64,000 bases of DNA from Ephydatia muelleri (lineage: Eukaryota; Porifera; Demospongiae; Spongillida; Spongillidae): NCBI GenBank assembly GCA_013339895.1, contig JABACO010000002.1:10500020-10564019 (forward strand), written 5' to 3'. A program made the position numbers and the translations under genes. Under the pieces are notes generated by a model. It worked only from the letters and a program-made list of their open reading frames with translations, made no database searches and had not been told where the DNA came from. How positions within the stretch are numbered: position 1 is the stretch's first letter; every line of letters starts with the position of its first letter. Shown here piece after piece: positions 10,823 through 22,779 of this stretch.

Positions 10823-12709
10823 CTACAAAGAATACTTCAATATGGTCGCACCAAATGTTTTTACTAAATACAGACTACCATCTTTAGAATCTAGCTTAAT
10901 TCCACGGAGGCCATTGATATTTTCAACTGTGCGGACCTTGTTTCCTTGAGGATCAAAGATGGAAAGACAACTATCACTTTTCTCATTAACTAGACTGTAA
11001 CCTTCTTCATCAATCACTATTTCAGTTGGATTCTGTACGTCCCCATAAGATCTGACATAGGTCCCCTCAGGTGTGAAGACTTTGATGGCATGAGAACCAT
11101 AGTCTGCAACATGGAGATTCCCCTCAGGGTCCAAGGCAAGGCCGTGTGGAATTTCAAATTCTTCACTACCATTGACATAACCATCTATGATCAATAGCCA
11201 TGTGCCAGCTTGATCCAATATTACTACCCTGTCATTTTCACTATCAGAGACAATCATCCTATCTCTTTGGTCCACAATAACAGATATTGGATGATCAAAC
11301 TGCCCCTCAGCTAATCCATGTCGCCCAAACTTTTGCAGGAAGTGTCCTTCTGTTGTCAACTTCTGAATACGATGATTGCCAAAATCAGCAACATACATTA
11401 CATTTCCTTTGATGAATAACCCACATGGACTATTGAACTGACCATCACCACGTCCACGACTACCTATGGTTCTCTTCTGCTGGCCAGCTTGGTCAAACAC
11501 ATGGATACTGTGATCACTCCAATAGGCTACATAGATGTCTCCATTGTCATGAATGGCAATACCATATGGATCATCACTACAACTGATAACTTGCTCTGGG
11601 TAACATCCATATAAGGTGCTGTAGTTCCTTCTCACATAGAGGTCACAAGGACTGTTCTGTACATGTTGACCATCCATCGTTATGAGCAGCTGGTCAGTAC
11701 CAGCAGCATCAGGGTAGAAGGTGATGGTGTAGGTACCATCCCTATGGTCCTCCACCCTTCCTGGGTTAACTGCTCCATCATGTGACTTGGGCCGTAGCTC
11801 AGCCTTCACCTGTAGACCACCATATGGGTACCTCTCTCCCTTTGAGGTCATGCTCTCCACTTTAACAAGATACACTTCCTCCGCCTTGGCCACCGACTCA
11901 GAAGACCATGTGCTTTGTGATGGAGATGAAAGTGAGTCCATGACATCACCAACTACAGAGAGTTCCTTCATCAGAGAATCAATGTGTCTGAGGGACACAT
12001 GTATGTCACTAGGCTGATTTGGAGTGAGGGACACATTCTCAACCTTCTTGTGGATGGCCTTCAGTTCAGTGGGTAGCAGATCTCCAAGTGCTACCATCTC
12101 GTGGTCAGTGTGGGTCTGGAGGATATGAGAGGTCATCTCAGTGTAGCGACTAATCTCCTCTTGCATCTTCATCAACTGTTCCTTCTGGAGGGTTAGAGCT
12201 GTTCTCTTGGAAAGTGAAATGGCCTCCATCTCTGACAACAGTGTCTTCTTCCTTTCCTCAATGGTTTGGTGGAGCTGTTCAAAGGCTTGGGTTATGATCA
12301 GTGTGGCACTCTCTCTGGAAGTCACAACCTGCTCTGCCATCTTGTCAATGGCATCAATGGCTCTGGTCAGCATAGAGGTCATTTCTTGAGAACGCACAAG
12401 TGCCTCCCTTGTGGCATCTCTGTTGATCTCTGCAATATTGCACACGTCAGCAATCCTGTGGTCCTTGTGGAGGACAAGGGTACAGCCTATGCAGGTCAGT
12501 AATTGGCAAGTCTCACAAAACAATTTCAACTCTTCTTTCTCATGATGAGGTTGAGAACAGAGGTATGCATTCTCTGCTACGGTGATAAGTCTCTGACACT
12601 CGCTGTTCTGCTTGATCCCAGACCTCTCTATTTCCTGATGTAGACATTGTGGAATAATTCTGGGTTTTTTGCATTGCTGATCACTATACATGTATGGGTA
12701 GATGAACAT
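10823..12709 (-). CDS. TRIM-type protein: B-box, coiled coil, filamin, NHL repeats
   Basis: An uninterrupted 628-residue frame. Residues 51-84 form a B-box2 with ligands C51, H55, C65, C68, C73, C76, H81 and H84. Residues about 85-230 are helical and coiled-coil-like. Residues about 273-361 are a filamin/ABP280 Ig-like repeat (DGTYTITFYPDAAGTD), and about 368-628 are NHL repeats (repeated DPYGIAIHDNGDIYVAY, HRIQKL and ADYGSHAIKVF-like blades). This is the TRIM2/TRIM3/TRIM71 architecture, typically RNA-binding or ubiquitin-ligase proteins. The RING is missing or reduced to a remnant: residues 13-24 (CKKPRIIPQCLH) resemble the second half of a RING, so an upstream exon may supply the rest. The sequence acatgtatagtgatcag just before residue 12 could be a splice acceptor. 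It is the only long intact reading frame in the window. Confidence 0.9.
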   Translation of the reverse strand: MFIYPYMYSDQQCKKPRIIPQCLHQEIERSGIKQNSECQRLITVAENAYLCSQPHHEKEELKLFCETCQLLTCIGCTLVLHKDHRIADVCNIAEINRDATREALVRSQEMTSMLTRAIDAIDKMAEQVVTSRESATLIITQAFEQLHQTIEERKKTLLSEMEAISLSKRTALTLQKEQLMKMQEEISRYTEMTSHILQTHTDHEMVALGDLLPTELKAIHKKVENVSLTPNQPSDIHVSLRHIDSLMKELSVVGDVMDSLSSPSQSTWSSESVAKAEEVYLVKVESMTSKGERYPYGGLQVKAELRPKSHDGAVNPGRVEDHRDGTYTITFYPDAAGTDQLLITMDGQHVQNSPCDLYVRRNYSTLYGCYPEQVISCSDDPYGIAIHDNGDIYVAYWSDHSIHVFDQAGQQKRTIGSRGRGDGQFNSPCGLFIKGNVMYVADFGNHRIQKLTTEGHFLQKFGRHGLAEGQFDHPISVIVDQRDRMIVSDSENDRVVILDQAGTWLLIIDGYVNGSEEFEIPHGLALDPEGNLHVADYGSHAIKVFTPEGTYVRSYGDVQNPTEIVIDEEGYSLVNEKSDSCLSIFDPQGNKVRTVENINGLRGIKLDSKDGSLYLVKTFGATILKYSL

Positions 12710-12791
12710 TAATAGTCACCAAAAGGTTATGGCACTACTAATTAATGGAGCATTCAATTTTCATGGCAAATTTATCCCAAATGCTTTGAGC

Positions 12792-12957
12792 ACAGTTATC
12801 AAAACCAATTCAACAGCAGCTACCAAAAAGAGCAAGATGCCAGTTCACAGACGGGCAGGTGGGGGGGGGGGGGGGGCGGGGGGATCCCTTTGGAACAGCC
12901 TCTCGCTCTTTATGATAGCTTTTTGGTAGCTGTTGTTAAATTGGTTTTGATAACTGT
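12792..12957. mobile_element. Inverted-repeat element with poly-G centre
   Basis: Arms 12792-12836 and 12902-12957 are inverted copies (acagttatcaaaaccaatt with its complement at the far end). A G run of about 23 bases lies near 12859-12882. It looks like a small MITE or foldback just upstream of the TRIM-NHL gene. Confidence 0.65.
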
Positions 12958-13056
12958 TCTTTTATTGTTATGTAAACCACTTCGCAATAGTCCTCTGTTA
13001 TATCAACCCAAGATGGCTGCCAAGCATAAAACCATTTGCAGAGATCAGGTATTATA

Positions 13057-13210
13057 GATAATCAACATTTTTATATTGCACAAAGGTGCAGTTCAGGTTT
13101 TCACTTAATGTGGTTAAAATTTGTCGATGATTATCAACCTTTTATTTTGCACAAACATGCAGTTCAGGTTTTCACTTAATGTGGTTAAAATTTGTCGATT
13201 ATTATCAACC
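13057..13210. repeat. Tandem duplication, 71-base period
   Basis: Two direct copies share cagttcaggttttcacttaa and the flanking gattatcaacctttt-like sequence. No coding potential is seen. Confidence 0.8.
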
Positions 13211-14680
13211 TTTCTGATACAGTAATTACGCAATCTGTGCTATAGAACCATTTTCTGTTTACCCGTTTCATTTACCACCACAATGCTTATCATACATTGA
13301 TTCCAGGTACCATTGCCTCTGATTTGATACCCAACATGTGAAAGTGCTCATCGTGCGGATCAAGTTATAGCATCGCAAAATTAATTATATTCAATGTTGT
13401 GTATCCATACATATGTGAACCAAAATTGGAAGGTGAGGTGCATATGCCAGCTGCTTTGATATGCTGTGCAATTGAATGTACGCATCATTTTCTCGGTCAT
13501 TTTGCACCATAAGTTAGGCAAACTGTGTCTAATTTAATGTATGGGGAAGATGGATTAAATCATTGTGCTAATGAAGCTGGAAAATTTACTTTGCACAACT
13601 GTTCTCTGTAACAGATAAAATAAAAATTCACAAACAGAACAAGTCACATATCGGGAAATCGCCCATACATCGGTGGTCATCTTGCGATTTATTTTCAAAT
13701 TGAATTTATACATGTTTAGTATGTACGATACATCGGTCTGATTACGATGTGTATTTTATAAATGTATATCATTAACTGTTCTTTAACTAAAATCAAGACA
13801 AAAATTAATTTGTACTGCTGGTGCATAATTTATTCATACATATATGTCATTGCGTAATGCCTTGCGTCATCTGCCATAAATATGTAATTGACAATAATTG
13901 TCATAATGGTGAATAAATGTGCACAAAAAGTTAATTCTGCTGAAGATTATAACAACTGCTACATGTAAATGTGAGGGCTACATGACGTCGTCACTTATAT
14001 AGTCATGCAGCTTACGCAGGGATTCGTTAGCACTTTCCAGTATAAAACGACCTACATAGGCTTGAGCCTTACATATCGTTCAATCTTTGTCTTTGTGTAG
14101 CTAGAGCATCAGTAACAGTAGTTAGTAAAGCCAAACGGTCGATAATAATATTGTAGCTCACGTTTTCTATGACAGATGCTTTGCTGTTCACATAGGCAGG
14201 CCCCAGCTATTGGCGTGGCACTAATACACTGTTAGCAATTCGTACTGAAGCGAACAGTGCTCAGACTATTTATTGAGTATTCAGTATTCTTTTTGCATTG
14301 AAGCTGATAGTTGAGGCAGTGGAGTGGAAGAGGGGCACCATAACTCGGGGAAAGAGGAGGCACATGTTTCCATCTGGCAGACAGTTCAGTCTGAATCCTC
14401 CGCCCGAAACTTTCACAAACGCAGATTTAGTGTAGGCCTATCACCTCTCCCGTGATCAATGACATGAAGTTATTAAATATTATCAGTTGACTAACTTATA
14501 ACTAGCATACCTAACTAAAATATAACAAATAAGACTAGGGGGAGGCCAAAGTCCATATATGGCATTACTGCCATTTGTAATGACAATCATTGAATTATGA
14601 ACACCAGTGACCTTGATAGCTTTCCATTCACCAGTAACCAGAAGATTTAATAGTAAAAATTGCATGATAAAACACTCCAA
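13211..14680. other. Intergenic, nothing recognised
   Basis: AT-rich sequence with no supported exon, RNA gene or repeat. Confidence 0.4.
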
Positions 14681-14689
14681 TGTATAGTG

Positions 14690-15886
14690 TAGGGTGTGTA
14701 ACCGGTTATCAGGTTATTTGCGTTATTCGGATATTCGCAAAAACCTATCCGTTCGAATAGCAATTTAGCATTACTCGGAAAAATCGATTAGTGAATTTTA
14801 TCTATTCGAAATAACCGGTTTATGTTTCTCCATTCGGAGGTCTATAGGTATTCGTCGTCAGCATCGACAATTCGCCCATTATTCGAATACCGTTTTATCC
14901 TAATATCCGGATATGATTCCAACAGAGTATTTCATAATTAGAGTTATATATATAACATACGTCACTGTTTTTTTTACTATTTATACATACAGAAGCAATT
15001 TAAGGTATTGAGATAGTAAGATAATACTAAACATTTAATGCGCATCAATTGGGGATACAAAATATACAGCGTGTACTAGCTGAATGCTTTTATCATAGTC
15101 TTCAAGTAAGTAACGAAGTTCATTAGTATATGCCACGAGTTGTGTTTATATGTAGTAGCAATAAATTTATGTACCAGTACTAGTATTGTATTGTTTTATT
15201 GTACAGTGGTACGAAGTGAACATATCTGAGTATTGCGCTAGTGTGTGAAATAGAATGACAGACTTCTCGCTAGTGAGTGAAATAGAATGACAGACTTTTC
15301 ACCCACTTCAAGTAAGTATGCACACTCTGTTTGAGTATGTGTAGGAATTGGAGAGCATAACGCTATTGTACTAATGGGAAATTCATATGCATTTATAGCG
15401 AGAACGTGAATGGAGTGATGTTGGATGATTGTAAGTGTAGTACGTGATAGGTGATGTGGGGTAAGTTTTTAATGGTGATGTCTGGTCTCAGTGGTTAGTG
15501 TTGGATGGTTAGGTTTACATAACTATTGATATGTACAAGTGCATGGTAAAGACATACAATTTATTAAACTGTATATGCTACTGTAGACCTTTGTGTCTCT
15601 GTGTTTTCAACTGACATGCATAGCTCTAGTTTGGTGCAAGACCATGTGGATTTCTGTACAGACATAAATTATCTTCTCAGTGTGCACTCCACAAGCACCA
15701 TAACCTGAATAACCTAGGTATTCGGCAGGAAATTTGGCAAAAACTATTCGGAAAAATCGATTTTGTTTTTTAAACTATTTGGAAAAATCGATTTTCAGAT
15801 CCACAAAAACCTGAAAAAATCAATTTATGTTTTAAAAGTATTCGGAAAAATCGATTTTCATTCTGCAGGGGAGGTTACACACCCTA
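14690..15886. mobile_element. Non-autonomous hAT-type element, copy A
   Basis: 1197 bases bounded by perfect 14-base terminal inverted repeats (TAGGGTGTGTAACC and GGTTACACACCCTA) and an 8-base target duplication GTATAGTG (14682-14689 and 15887-15894). Eight-base duplications and T/CAGGG-type ends are hallmarks of the hAT superfamily. There is no transposase frame. The 3' end carries several copies of attcggaaaaatcgatt and the 5' end related attcg/cgaat motifs, the likely subterminal binding repeats. A second copy is at 61682-62817. Confidence 0.92.
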
Positions 15887-15894
15887 GTATAGTG

Positions 15895-16750
15895 AACCAG
15901 GAAATTGTGGAAACTTTGTTTATCTCATCACAGTCAGGGATTATAAATACTGGAATAGTATAATTATTTGTGTACATGTCTATGGAAACCACTATTTTGA
16001 CTTCTGGAACCAAAACATTCAATACAAACACCACATTGTTAATGCTCAATGTATTTTAGCTAATAGAGTTGAACATCTTTCCAGGGGAACTTAGGTTTAT
16101 CTTATTTAGTTACTTATTATTATTCAAGTTTAGTATTTTTTTATACAAAATTCAGGCAATGACACTTGAATATTATTTGTAAACAAAAATGGAGATAAAT
16201 ATATTTTCTAGCATCTAGTAACTGTCTGCATAGAACGCGGTCCACACAATTTCAGAATATGGAAACTTGTAACTTAAGCAATTTTTGTGACCACTCATTT
16301 CTCCATATGAATAGCGACATGACACCTCCACGTACACACCAAACGTGAACAAACATGTGGTGGTTTTGATCCCCATGCTCGTAACGTCAGCACTGTGCTG
16401 CATGTGCATGACACCGAAATCAGAGTTTATCAAGGAGGGAACTAGCAACTATATTCATTTTTCGTTCTAGCAGTAAGCTTCAATTATGCGACCTTACCCT
16501 TATCAGTCTGTAAGTACCAGTTTACATTGCCCGCCAATGAAATAATGATCACATGGTGACTTTGAAAAGCAACCAAAGGTAAGTCTCCATCCATTCAGAC
16601 AAACCCACGGGTCTGATTCACATTTTTAGCCCCTCTAACGTTGGTATTGGTAGCTTGCTGCATCGCTTTATGAAGCTATTCACCTATCAATATCATCATC
16701 ATACAACTTTCTTCTCTCTTCTCTATCCTTTTCCGTCATCCTTTTGTATC
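15895..16750. other. Intergenic, nothing recognised
   Basis: AT-rich flank between the hAT copy and the next MITE. No supported gene. Confidence 0.4.
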
Positions 16751-16752
16751 GT

Positions 16753-17100
16753 GGCAGGCCCGTAGCCAGGTCAGGAAATGGGGGGGTTCGGAAAACAAAT
16801 GTGGACCTAACTAGTGGGCGGTGGCCGAGGTTGGGTTGCCCGATACGAAAAGGGGGGGTGGGCAGTCTACTTCAGGTCCGATATACGAAAAGTGGGGGGG
16901 CAATTCGCGTCAGGTCCATTACGAAAAGTGGGGGGGGGGGGGGGGGGGGGAGCGATGTAAGCTCCCCCATTGGGGTCTGGGGCGAAGCCCCAGAAGCTTC
17001 GCAAGCCGGGACCCGCACCACATAAGCGGACCTTGACCCTTTTAGGGGGGGGGGGGGTTCGTTCGAACTCCCCCGAACCCCCCCTGGCTACGGGCTTGCC
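16753..17100. mobile_element. MITE-like element with GCCCGTAGCCAGG ends
   Basis: Ends ggcaggcccgtagccagg and cctggctacgggcttgcc are near-perfect inverted repeats. Inside are direct repeats of tacgaaaagtgggggg, several G runs (up to about 24 bases near 16930-16953) and a perfect hairpin ctggggcgaagccccag near 16978. Flanks tcgtgg and ccgtgg may be a diverged 6-base target duplication. No transposase is encoded. Confidence 0.75.
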
Positions 17101-17287
17101 GTGGTGGTTGCTTATCTGGGAAGCGGTCAGCCGCTTGGAGGCATCATGGCGAACCACGTGGTTTTGATTGTGGGCAGTTATTAAAATACGCTGCTGATTC
17201 TCAGAGCGTGGAAGCGATACTAATCGAAGTATTAAAAGCTACCCGGGGTATCACCTCTCGCACCCACCCCAACAACGTCCACCATAC

Positions 17288-17310
17288 GTGCCCCCCCCCC
17301 CCCCCCCCTC
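17288..17310. repeat. Poly-C tract
   Basis: C-rich homopolymeric run; the proline-rich ORFs through it are artefacts. Confidence 0.85.
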
Positions 17311-17719
17311 CTCCCCCCAAACCTGGATCCACCGCTGTGTGCTATACATGCCTTCCCTTTCGTTTGAAAGGAAAGGACATCTCCAATGGAGGTGGTGCAT
17401 GGAAAGTGATCTTAGTGGTCTATATTGTGATATGACTCTGGCTAGAAACCGATATAATCTCTGGCTAGTACGTGCCCACATGCAGACATAATTCCTCGTT
17501 GGCCCCTCTCGTGATAGCTGCAGGATGCTGACCTTTCATTTAAATCTTCGCGTTCCTCTGAAGGTCCAGTGCTATCATCCAAACTCGACGCCATAGTCAA
17601 TTGTGCCAACAATAATTCAGATTCGCCGATATTTTATATAATGCACACTTCCACTCGACCTCAGGCGGACGTGCAACTTTGCTATATTCAAACTCAGTTA
17701 CCGCTTATAATTGTAGCAT

Positions 17720-17943
17720 GCAAATTAAGTCATACTATTGTATTCGTCGAATCATAACACATACTAGATAATCTCAAAAGAGCACACAAGTATATCTGTG
17801 ACACTGTATACAGAGTAACAGCTATACTTGTGTGAACTTTGGGAATATCTATAATGTGCTATGATTCAACAAATAAAATAGTATGACTTAATTTGCAATT
17901 AATTGGGTCTGGTCAGATATATCTGACAAGACCCATTTAATTG
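17720..17943. mobile_element. Foldback element plus adjacent palindrome
   Basis: gcaaattaagtcatactatt at 17720 is matched by its complement at 17877-17896, and inner parts also pair (aatcataacacat with atgtgctatgatt). Directly adjoining is a second palindrome, 17898-17943 (gggtctggtcagatatatct and mirror). A third copy of the actaagtcatactatt motif follows at about 17949-17964. Likely nested or degraded MITEs. Confidence 0.65.
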
Positions 17944-18287
17944 CATACTAAGTCATACTATTTTTTTGTTGATAACAATTACAAAATACACACATTGTCA
18001 AGTGGGGTGCTAATAGAGAGCAGATCAATAATAGGAAAGAGAACTAAACAACACCAGAAGGCAATGCATAAGAACAATAAAAGCAAAGAGGGCAAACAAG
18101 AAATTTAAATATAAATAAACCAACACAAAAAAATGTACATGAAAAATGGCTAACTGTGTCTCCATGGAAATGAGTGCATGTGCACATGGTGAAAGGAATA
18201 GTGGAAATCCAGTGTTTGTTAACTAGGGAAACTAAAAAGCCCCTCTAAGCTCTCAGTAGGGCGAAGCTGGTGGCATGTGTAGCAGCA

Positions 18288-18881
18288 TCCAGCCAGCTTG
18301 TTGAGGTGCATGAGGTACTCAAAGTTAGTGATCTCACCATTCTGCAGGGGAACGCCAGGTCACATCTACACATACTGCAGGGGAACATCAGATCACATCT
18401 ACACATTCTGCATGCATGCTTGCCACAATGAAGGAACATTGCTTAATTAACTCCAGCTTGTTAATTAACTATTACAATGGCTTGATAAAATTAATGAATA
18501 AACTTTCCAATGAACTGAAACCAATGTCAATAATTTAAATACAACTAGAAAATCAAATCAATTAGTGTCATTTCAGTTGATTTCTTCCAACCAATTCAAT
18601 ATTTATTAAGTGACCACTCGCATTAAAGTTATTTGTAACATGAAGGATATTAAATATCACATCCGTGTCTTGGCTGACACTATAATGAACTAGCTTTGTT
18701 GTAGAGTCATTCATGCTTCGAGCACTTGATTATGACGTGCATTAGTTAATCATGAACTCGAAAATCTTATTTGGTGACCTGTATATGAATAACAAGTATC
18801 CACTAAAAATGATTGTGGTGAATTTTACTTCCTTGTGAGATGTGGTATATGTTCATCAGCACTCAACCCCACACCCACACC

Positions 18882-18941
<60 letters not shown>

Positions 18942-19525
18942 TACACACACACACACACACTATGATGCACTCACCTCCCATCTCTGTGTCAGAGAGTGAT
19001 GAAGGAGATGATGCCAAGAGGGAGCTGGTCAGGATCACTGCCTGTTGTGGAGCCTTCACTGAGGAAGGACTTGGCCAGCTGATAGAACCTGCAAATGTGT
19101 TATTACAAAACAATTGTGATTTGCATTAAGTCCCAACATATACACACATGCACACACACACATCACACTTGTACACACATGCACATACTGTAGGTCGATA
19201 CAATACACATGTACACTGTACGCAAGCACACATCTAACAAACGCAATGCGTAATGTACGATGTATATTTACAAATGCAGTAAAGTGTACACAAATCACAC
19301 ACACACACACACAACACATTGGCAGGCTACAGTATAAATACACAGAAAAACAAACACAGGCATAATGTACGTTACTCACTTGTTGTACACCTTGTCTCTC
19401 TGAGAATGTGGAACATGAGGAAATGTTTTCTTCCATCCTCAGCAAATGCCTCCAAGGCACACTGCCTCAGCAGATACCTCTGCTTGTGGATCTCCCATAT
19501 GGACCTGTATGGCCACTTGATACAG
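18288..19525 (-). pseudogene. WDFY3-like fragment, copy 1 (BEACH start and PH-side exons)
   Basis: Three pieces match exons of the 34-43 kb copy in the same order and strand. At 18288-18341 lies the first part of the BEACH exon that starts [18 protein letters not shown]; the rest of that exon is lost. At 18975-19088 is the exon encoding the FYQLAKSFL region, with bases missing in the middle relative to copy 2. At 19380-19525 is the exon encoding HKQRYLLRQCALEAFAEDGR (PH side), with a net one-base loss and a broken HISERDKV end. Introns also match, including CA repeats. No downstream BEACH, WD40 or FYVE exons follow to the left, so this is a truncated duplicate. Confidence 0.85.
18868..18960. 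repeat. (CA)n microsatellite
   Basis: CA repeat with a few interruptions inside a duplicated intron. Confidence 0.95.
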
Positions 19526-21000
19526 CTGCACATCACAGGAGACAGAGGAAGGACGTGTAATATATGCATGTAAGTGATTTGGATGTGTGTGTGAGCATTT
19601 ATGGACATGATGTTGTGTTCCTACGGTTACAGTGAGCATAGCAGGTTAGAGTCCCAAAAGCTACTATATAAACCATCGATCCTCCATGTTTGACCCCTCC
19701 CCCTAGCAACACACCACATCACGATAAACACACGCACATTTGCGTGTACTGCTGCTTTACAGCAAATTATGATCCAAGCGATCCAATCCTCATGCCCATC
19801 AGCAGTGCACACATGTACACAGATCAAGGTCCATCCTACAATTATGGTTGTGTGCACATATACACATCACATACACATACCCATTTTAGGAGATGTTCAT
19901 ATTGTGAGGGACTGATCATGACCTAAAGAATTCAGTCTTCTTTTAGATCTAGACACAGATTTAGACAGACATGCTGTGCCAGCATGCGTCCTAATCAAAG
20001 CAAAGATGGTGAGGCTGCCAGAATCATCTGATCCAAATTGTATTCAATCTGACCAATTTCAGCAGAGTACTGCTGCATATGCACTTTTGTTATTAGTATT
20101 CTTGGGTTATTATATGAATAATTGGTTCTCAATATTCCAGTTAGAATCTTTTTTTTTAATTAATTTGACATCGAGCATCAAAATGAAGTAATGTGATGTA
20201 TCTCCGGTAGGGATACAGTGATAACGGCAAGTAAGGGAGTCATAATCTCCAGCTCACGGTCCTTATAAGGATGCTAATGATAATGGACTTCTCTTCAGTG
20301 TATTTCCATAAACAAATAAAATGAAGAGAAATCCATTTCATTTTGATAATGTACATGTACCTTCATCACTTCTTTTGATTCAGCTTTAGAATATAAAAAC
20401 ACATTACATAAGTTATGTTATAGTAATTTATAAATAAAATGCACTTGGGATGCATTTTTAATGTGCCCATGATTTCGCATACATTATTGACGGAATTATG
20501 ATTGACAAAGTACCACAATTTTATGTTTTCTGAAAGCTGGATGATTGAACCTAAGTTGTTACGCATTATGAATCAGACACAATGGTATAAAACTTCAAAG
20601 GTATATCATTCTTTGAAACATGAAATATGAATACCTGTTGGATCTATAACATTTAGTGGTACATTGAAATTATTAGTGTCAACTTGCAAAGCAGGAAATC
20701 TGTAATTCTTTGCTACTGATGTGCCATTCAGATGATATTAACTCTTACTTATTTTCCTTCAGTTTCCCTACAAGGACATGTCAGATGACCGAGATAATAA
20801 TTAATTTATTTTGTGACCAAGTCTACTTTCTATCAATAGTGATTATAGCCATGGAGCTCACTTCATTTTTCTTAGATTTCAACATCATCTTTATTCAAGA
20901 ACCACACCCTTAATTAAAAGACGATTGGAGATTAAACTTAAGGTTATAATGATGCCTGAGACTAATTTCACCAGAATGGAGTCAAATATGCCTAGGAATA
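19526..21000. other. Duplicated flank to about 19.88 kb, then unrelated sequence
   Basis: Homology with 42406-42780 continues to about 19880 and then stops where copy 2 has its next exon. From there to 21000 the DNA is AT-rich with no supported gene. Confidence 0.5.
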
Positions 21001-21007
21001 AAAATGG

Positions 21008-21116
21008 CGGGGGGGGGGGGGGGGGGGGGTCGGTGGGGGTGGGGGGTGGGGGGTGGGGGGGGGGGGGGGGGGGGGTGTGTGGGGGGTTGTTGGGGGAGGG
21101 GGGGGGTGTGTGGGGG
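21008..21116. repeat. Poly-G / GT-rich tract
   Basis: About 110 bases are almost entirely G with scattered T, A and C. Strong G-quadruplex potential. Translations are artefacts. Confidence 0.9.
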
Positions 21117-21238
21117 TTAATATATAGGGGAGTCTTTATCGCCTGTGACACAAGGACTTTACGCAGCATGTTTACCAGACCCACATGACATTATGCCATT
21201 ATGCAATAAAGTATTCATCAGTACTGTCTGGGTCCCCT

Positions 21239-21266
21239 AACCCCCCCCCCCCCCCCCCCCCCCCTC
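21239..21266. repeat. Poly-C tract
   Basis: C run of about 25 bases. Confidence 0.9.
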
Positions 21267-21329
21267 CCCTTTGGATCGACCATTGTGAGCACAGGAGTGA
21301 CTGGCCAACACATGGTGAGGTCTGGGCAC

Positions 21330-22146
21330 TAGGACTAACACATGAAGGCATGGGGGACTAGCACAGAAGACATGGTGGACTAGCACAGAAGACATGGCGG
21401 ACTAGCATATGAAGACATGTGGACTAGCATATGAAGACATGGTGGACTAGCACACGAAGACATGGTGGACTAGCATAGAAGACATGGTGGACTAGCATAT
21501 GAAGACATGGTGGACTAGATATGAAGACTAGCACATGAAGACATGGTGGACTAGCACAGAAGACATGGTGACTAGCACAGGTGGACTAGCATATGAAGAC
21601 ATGGTGGACTAGCATGGCGGACTAGCATATGAAGACATGGTGGACTAGCATATGAAGACATGGTGGACTAGCACATGAAGACATGGTGGACTAGCACACG
21701 AAGACATGGTGGACTAGCATAGAAGACATGGTGGACTAGCATATGAAGACATGGTGGACTAGATATGAAGACTAGCACATGAAGACATGGTGGACTAGCA
21801 CAGAAGACATGGTGACTAGCACAGGTGGACTAGCATATGAAGACATGGTGGACTAGCACAGAAGACATGGGGGACTAGCACATGAAGACATGGTGGACTA
21901 GCACAGAAGACATGGTGGAGTAGCATATGAAGACATGTTGGACTAGCACATGAAGACATGGTGGACTAACACAGAAGACATAGTGGAGTAGCATATGAAG
22001 ACATGTTGGACTAGCACATGAAGACATGGTGGACTAGCACAGAAGACATGGTGGAGTAGCATATGAAGACATGTTGGACTAGCACATGAAGACATGGTGG
22101 ACTAACACAGAAGACATAGTGGAGTAGCATATGAAGACATGGTGGA
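21330..22146. repeat. 22-23-bp minisatellite with higher-order units
   Basis: Head-to-tail copies of gacatggtggactagcatat-gaa and a variant with cacagaa. Deletion variants recur in the same order: the segment around 21451-21610 is repeated at about 21696-21855, and a tail of alternating tagtggagtagcatatgaag units follows. This shows duplication of multi-unit blocks. Confidence 0.92.
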
Positions 22147-22429
22147 CATTGTATGTCAATCAATGAGACTTCGAGTTATATACATGCATCTAATTACTCT
22201 GTAGTTTGCCGTTGAATACATTAGCAAAAGTGAACAAGTGTGTTTGGTATTCACTTGCGAGAGGGACATGCACATTGCAACTCTGTTCAACACTCCTTGT
22301 ATTCACTTAGTCACCAAAATGACGTTAAAATATGAGGGCTATAGATAGTCTCTACACACAATGAAGTGACATAAAAATGGCACAAACACAAATATATACC
22401 AAACCGACCAGAAATACTCACAGCAACAA

Positions 22430-22560
22430 TTATTCCTGATGCTCACGTCTCCAGGGTGAAGTTGGGGCTTTCTCATAACAGTCCACACACCCACACACAT
22501 ACATGTATACACGCTTACTACATGGTATATTTTCCACCTCACTCGCCATAATGGCTGCAT
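22430..22560 (-). pseudogene. Relic of WDFY3-like last exon (FYVE end)
   Basis: The minus strand still reads VDCYEKAPTSPWRREHQE then a stop, matching the C-terminus in the 33.87 kb copy (CEDCYEKAPTSARRQEHQE), but the first half of the exon is disrupted by substitutions and frameshift. The 3' flank (22230-22430) also matches 33690-33870 and 51600-51700. It is the 3' end of a further tandem unit whose remaining exons are gone. Confidence 0.85.
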
Positions 22561-22595
22561 CTGACGATGCAGAAAGAGAACAGAGACATGGATAG

Positions 22596-22772
<177 letters not shown>

Positions 22773-22779
22773 AAGTCCG

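Noticed and set aside
15763-15963. ORF with repeated FGKIDF
   Set aside because: It translates the subterminal repeats of the hAT-type element and crosses its end.
16744-17167. Gly-rich ORFs
   Set aside because: They lie inside the MITE with G runs.
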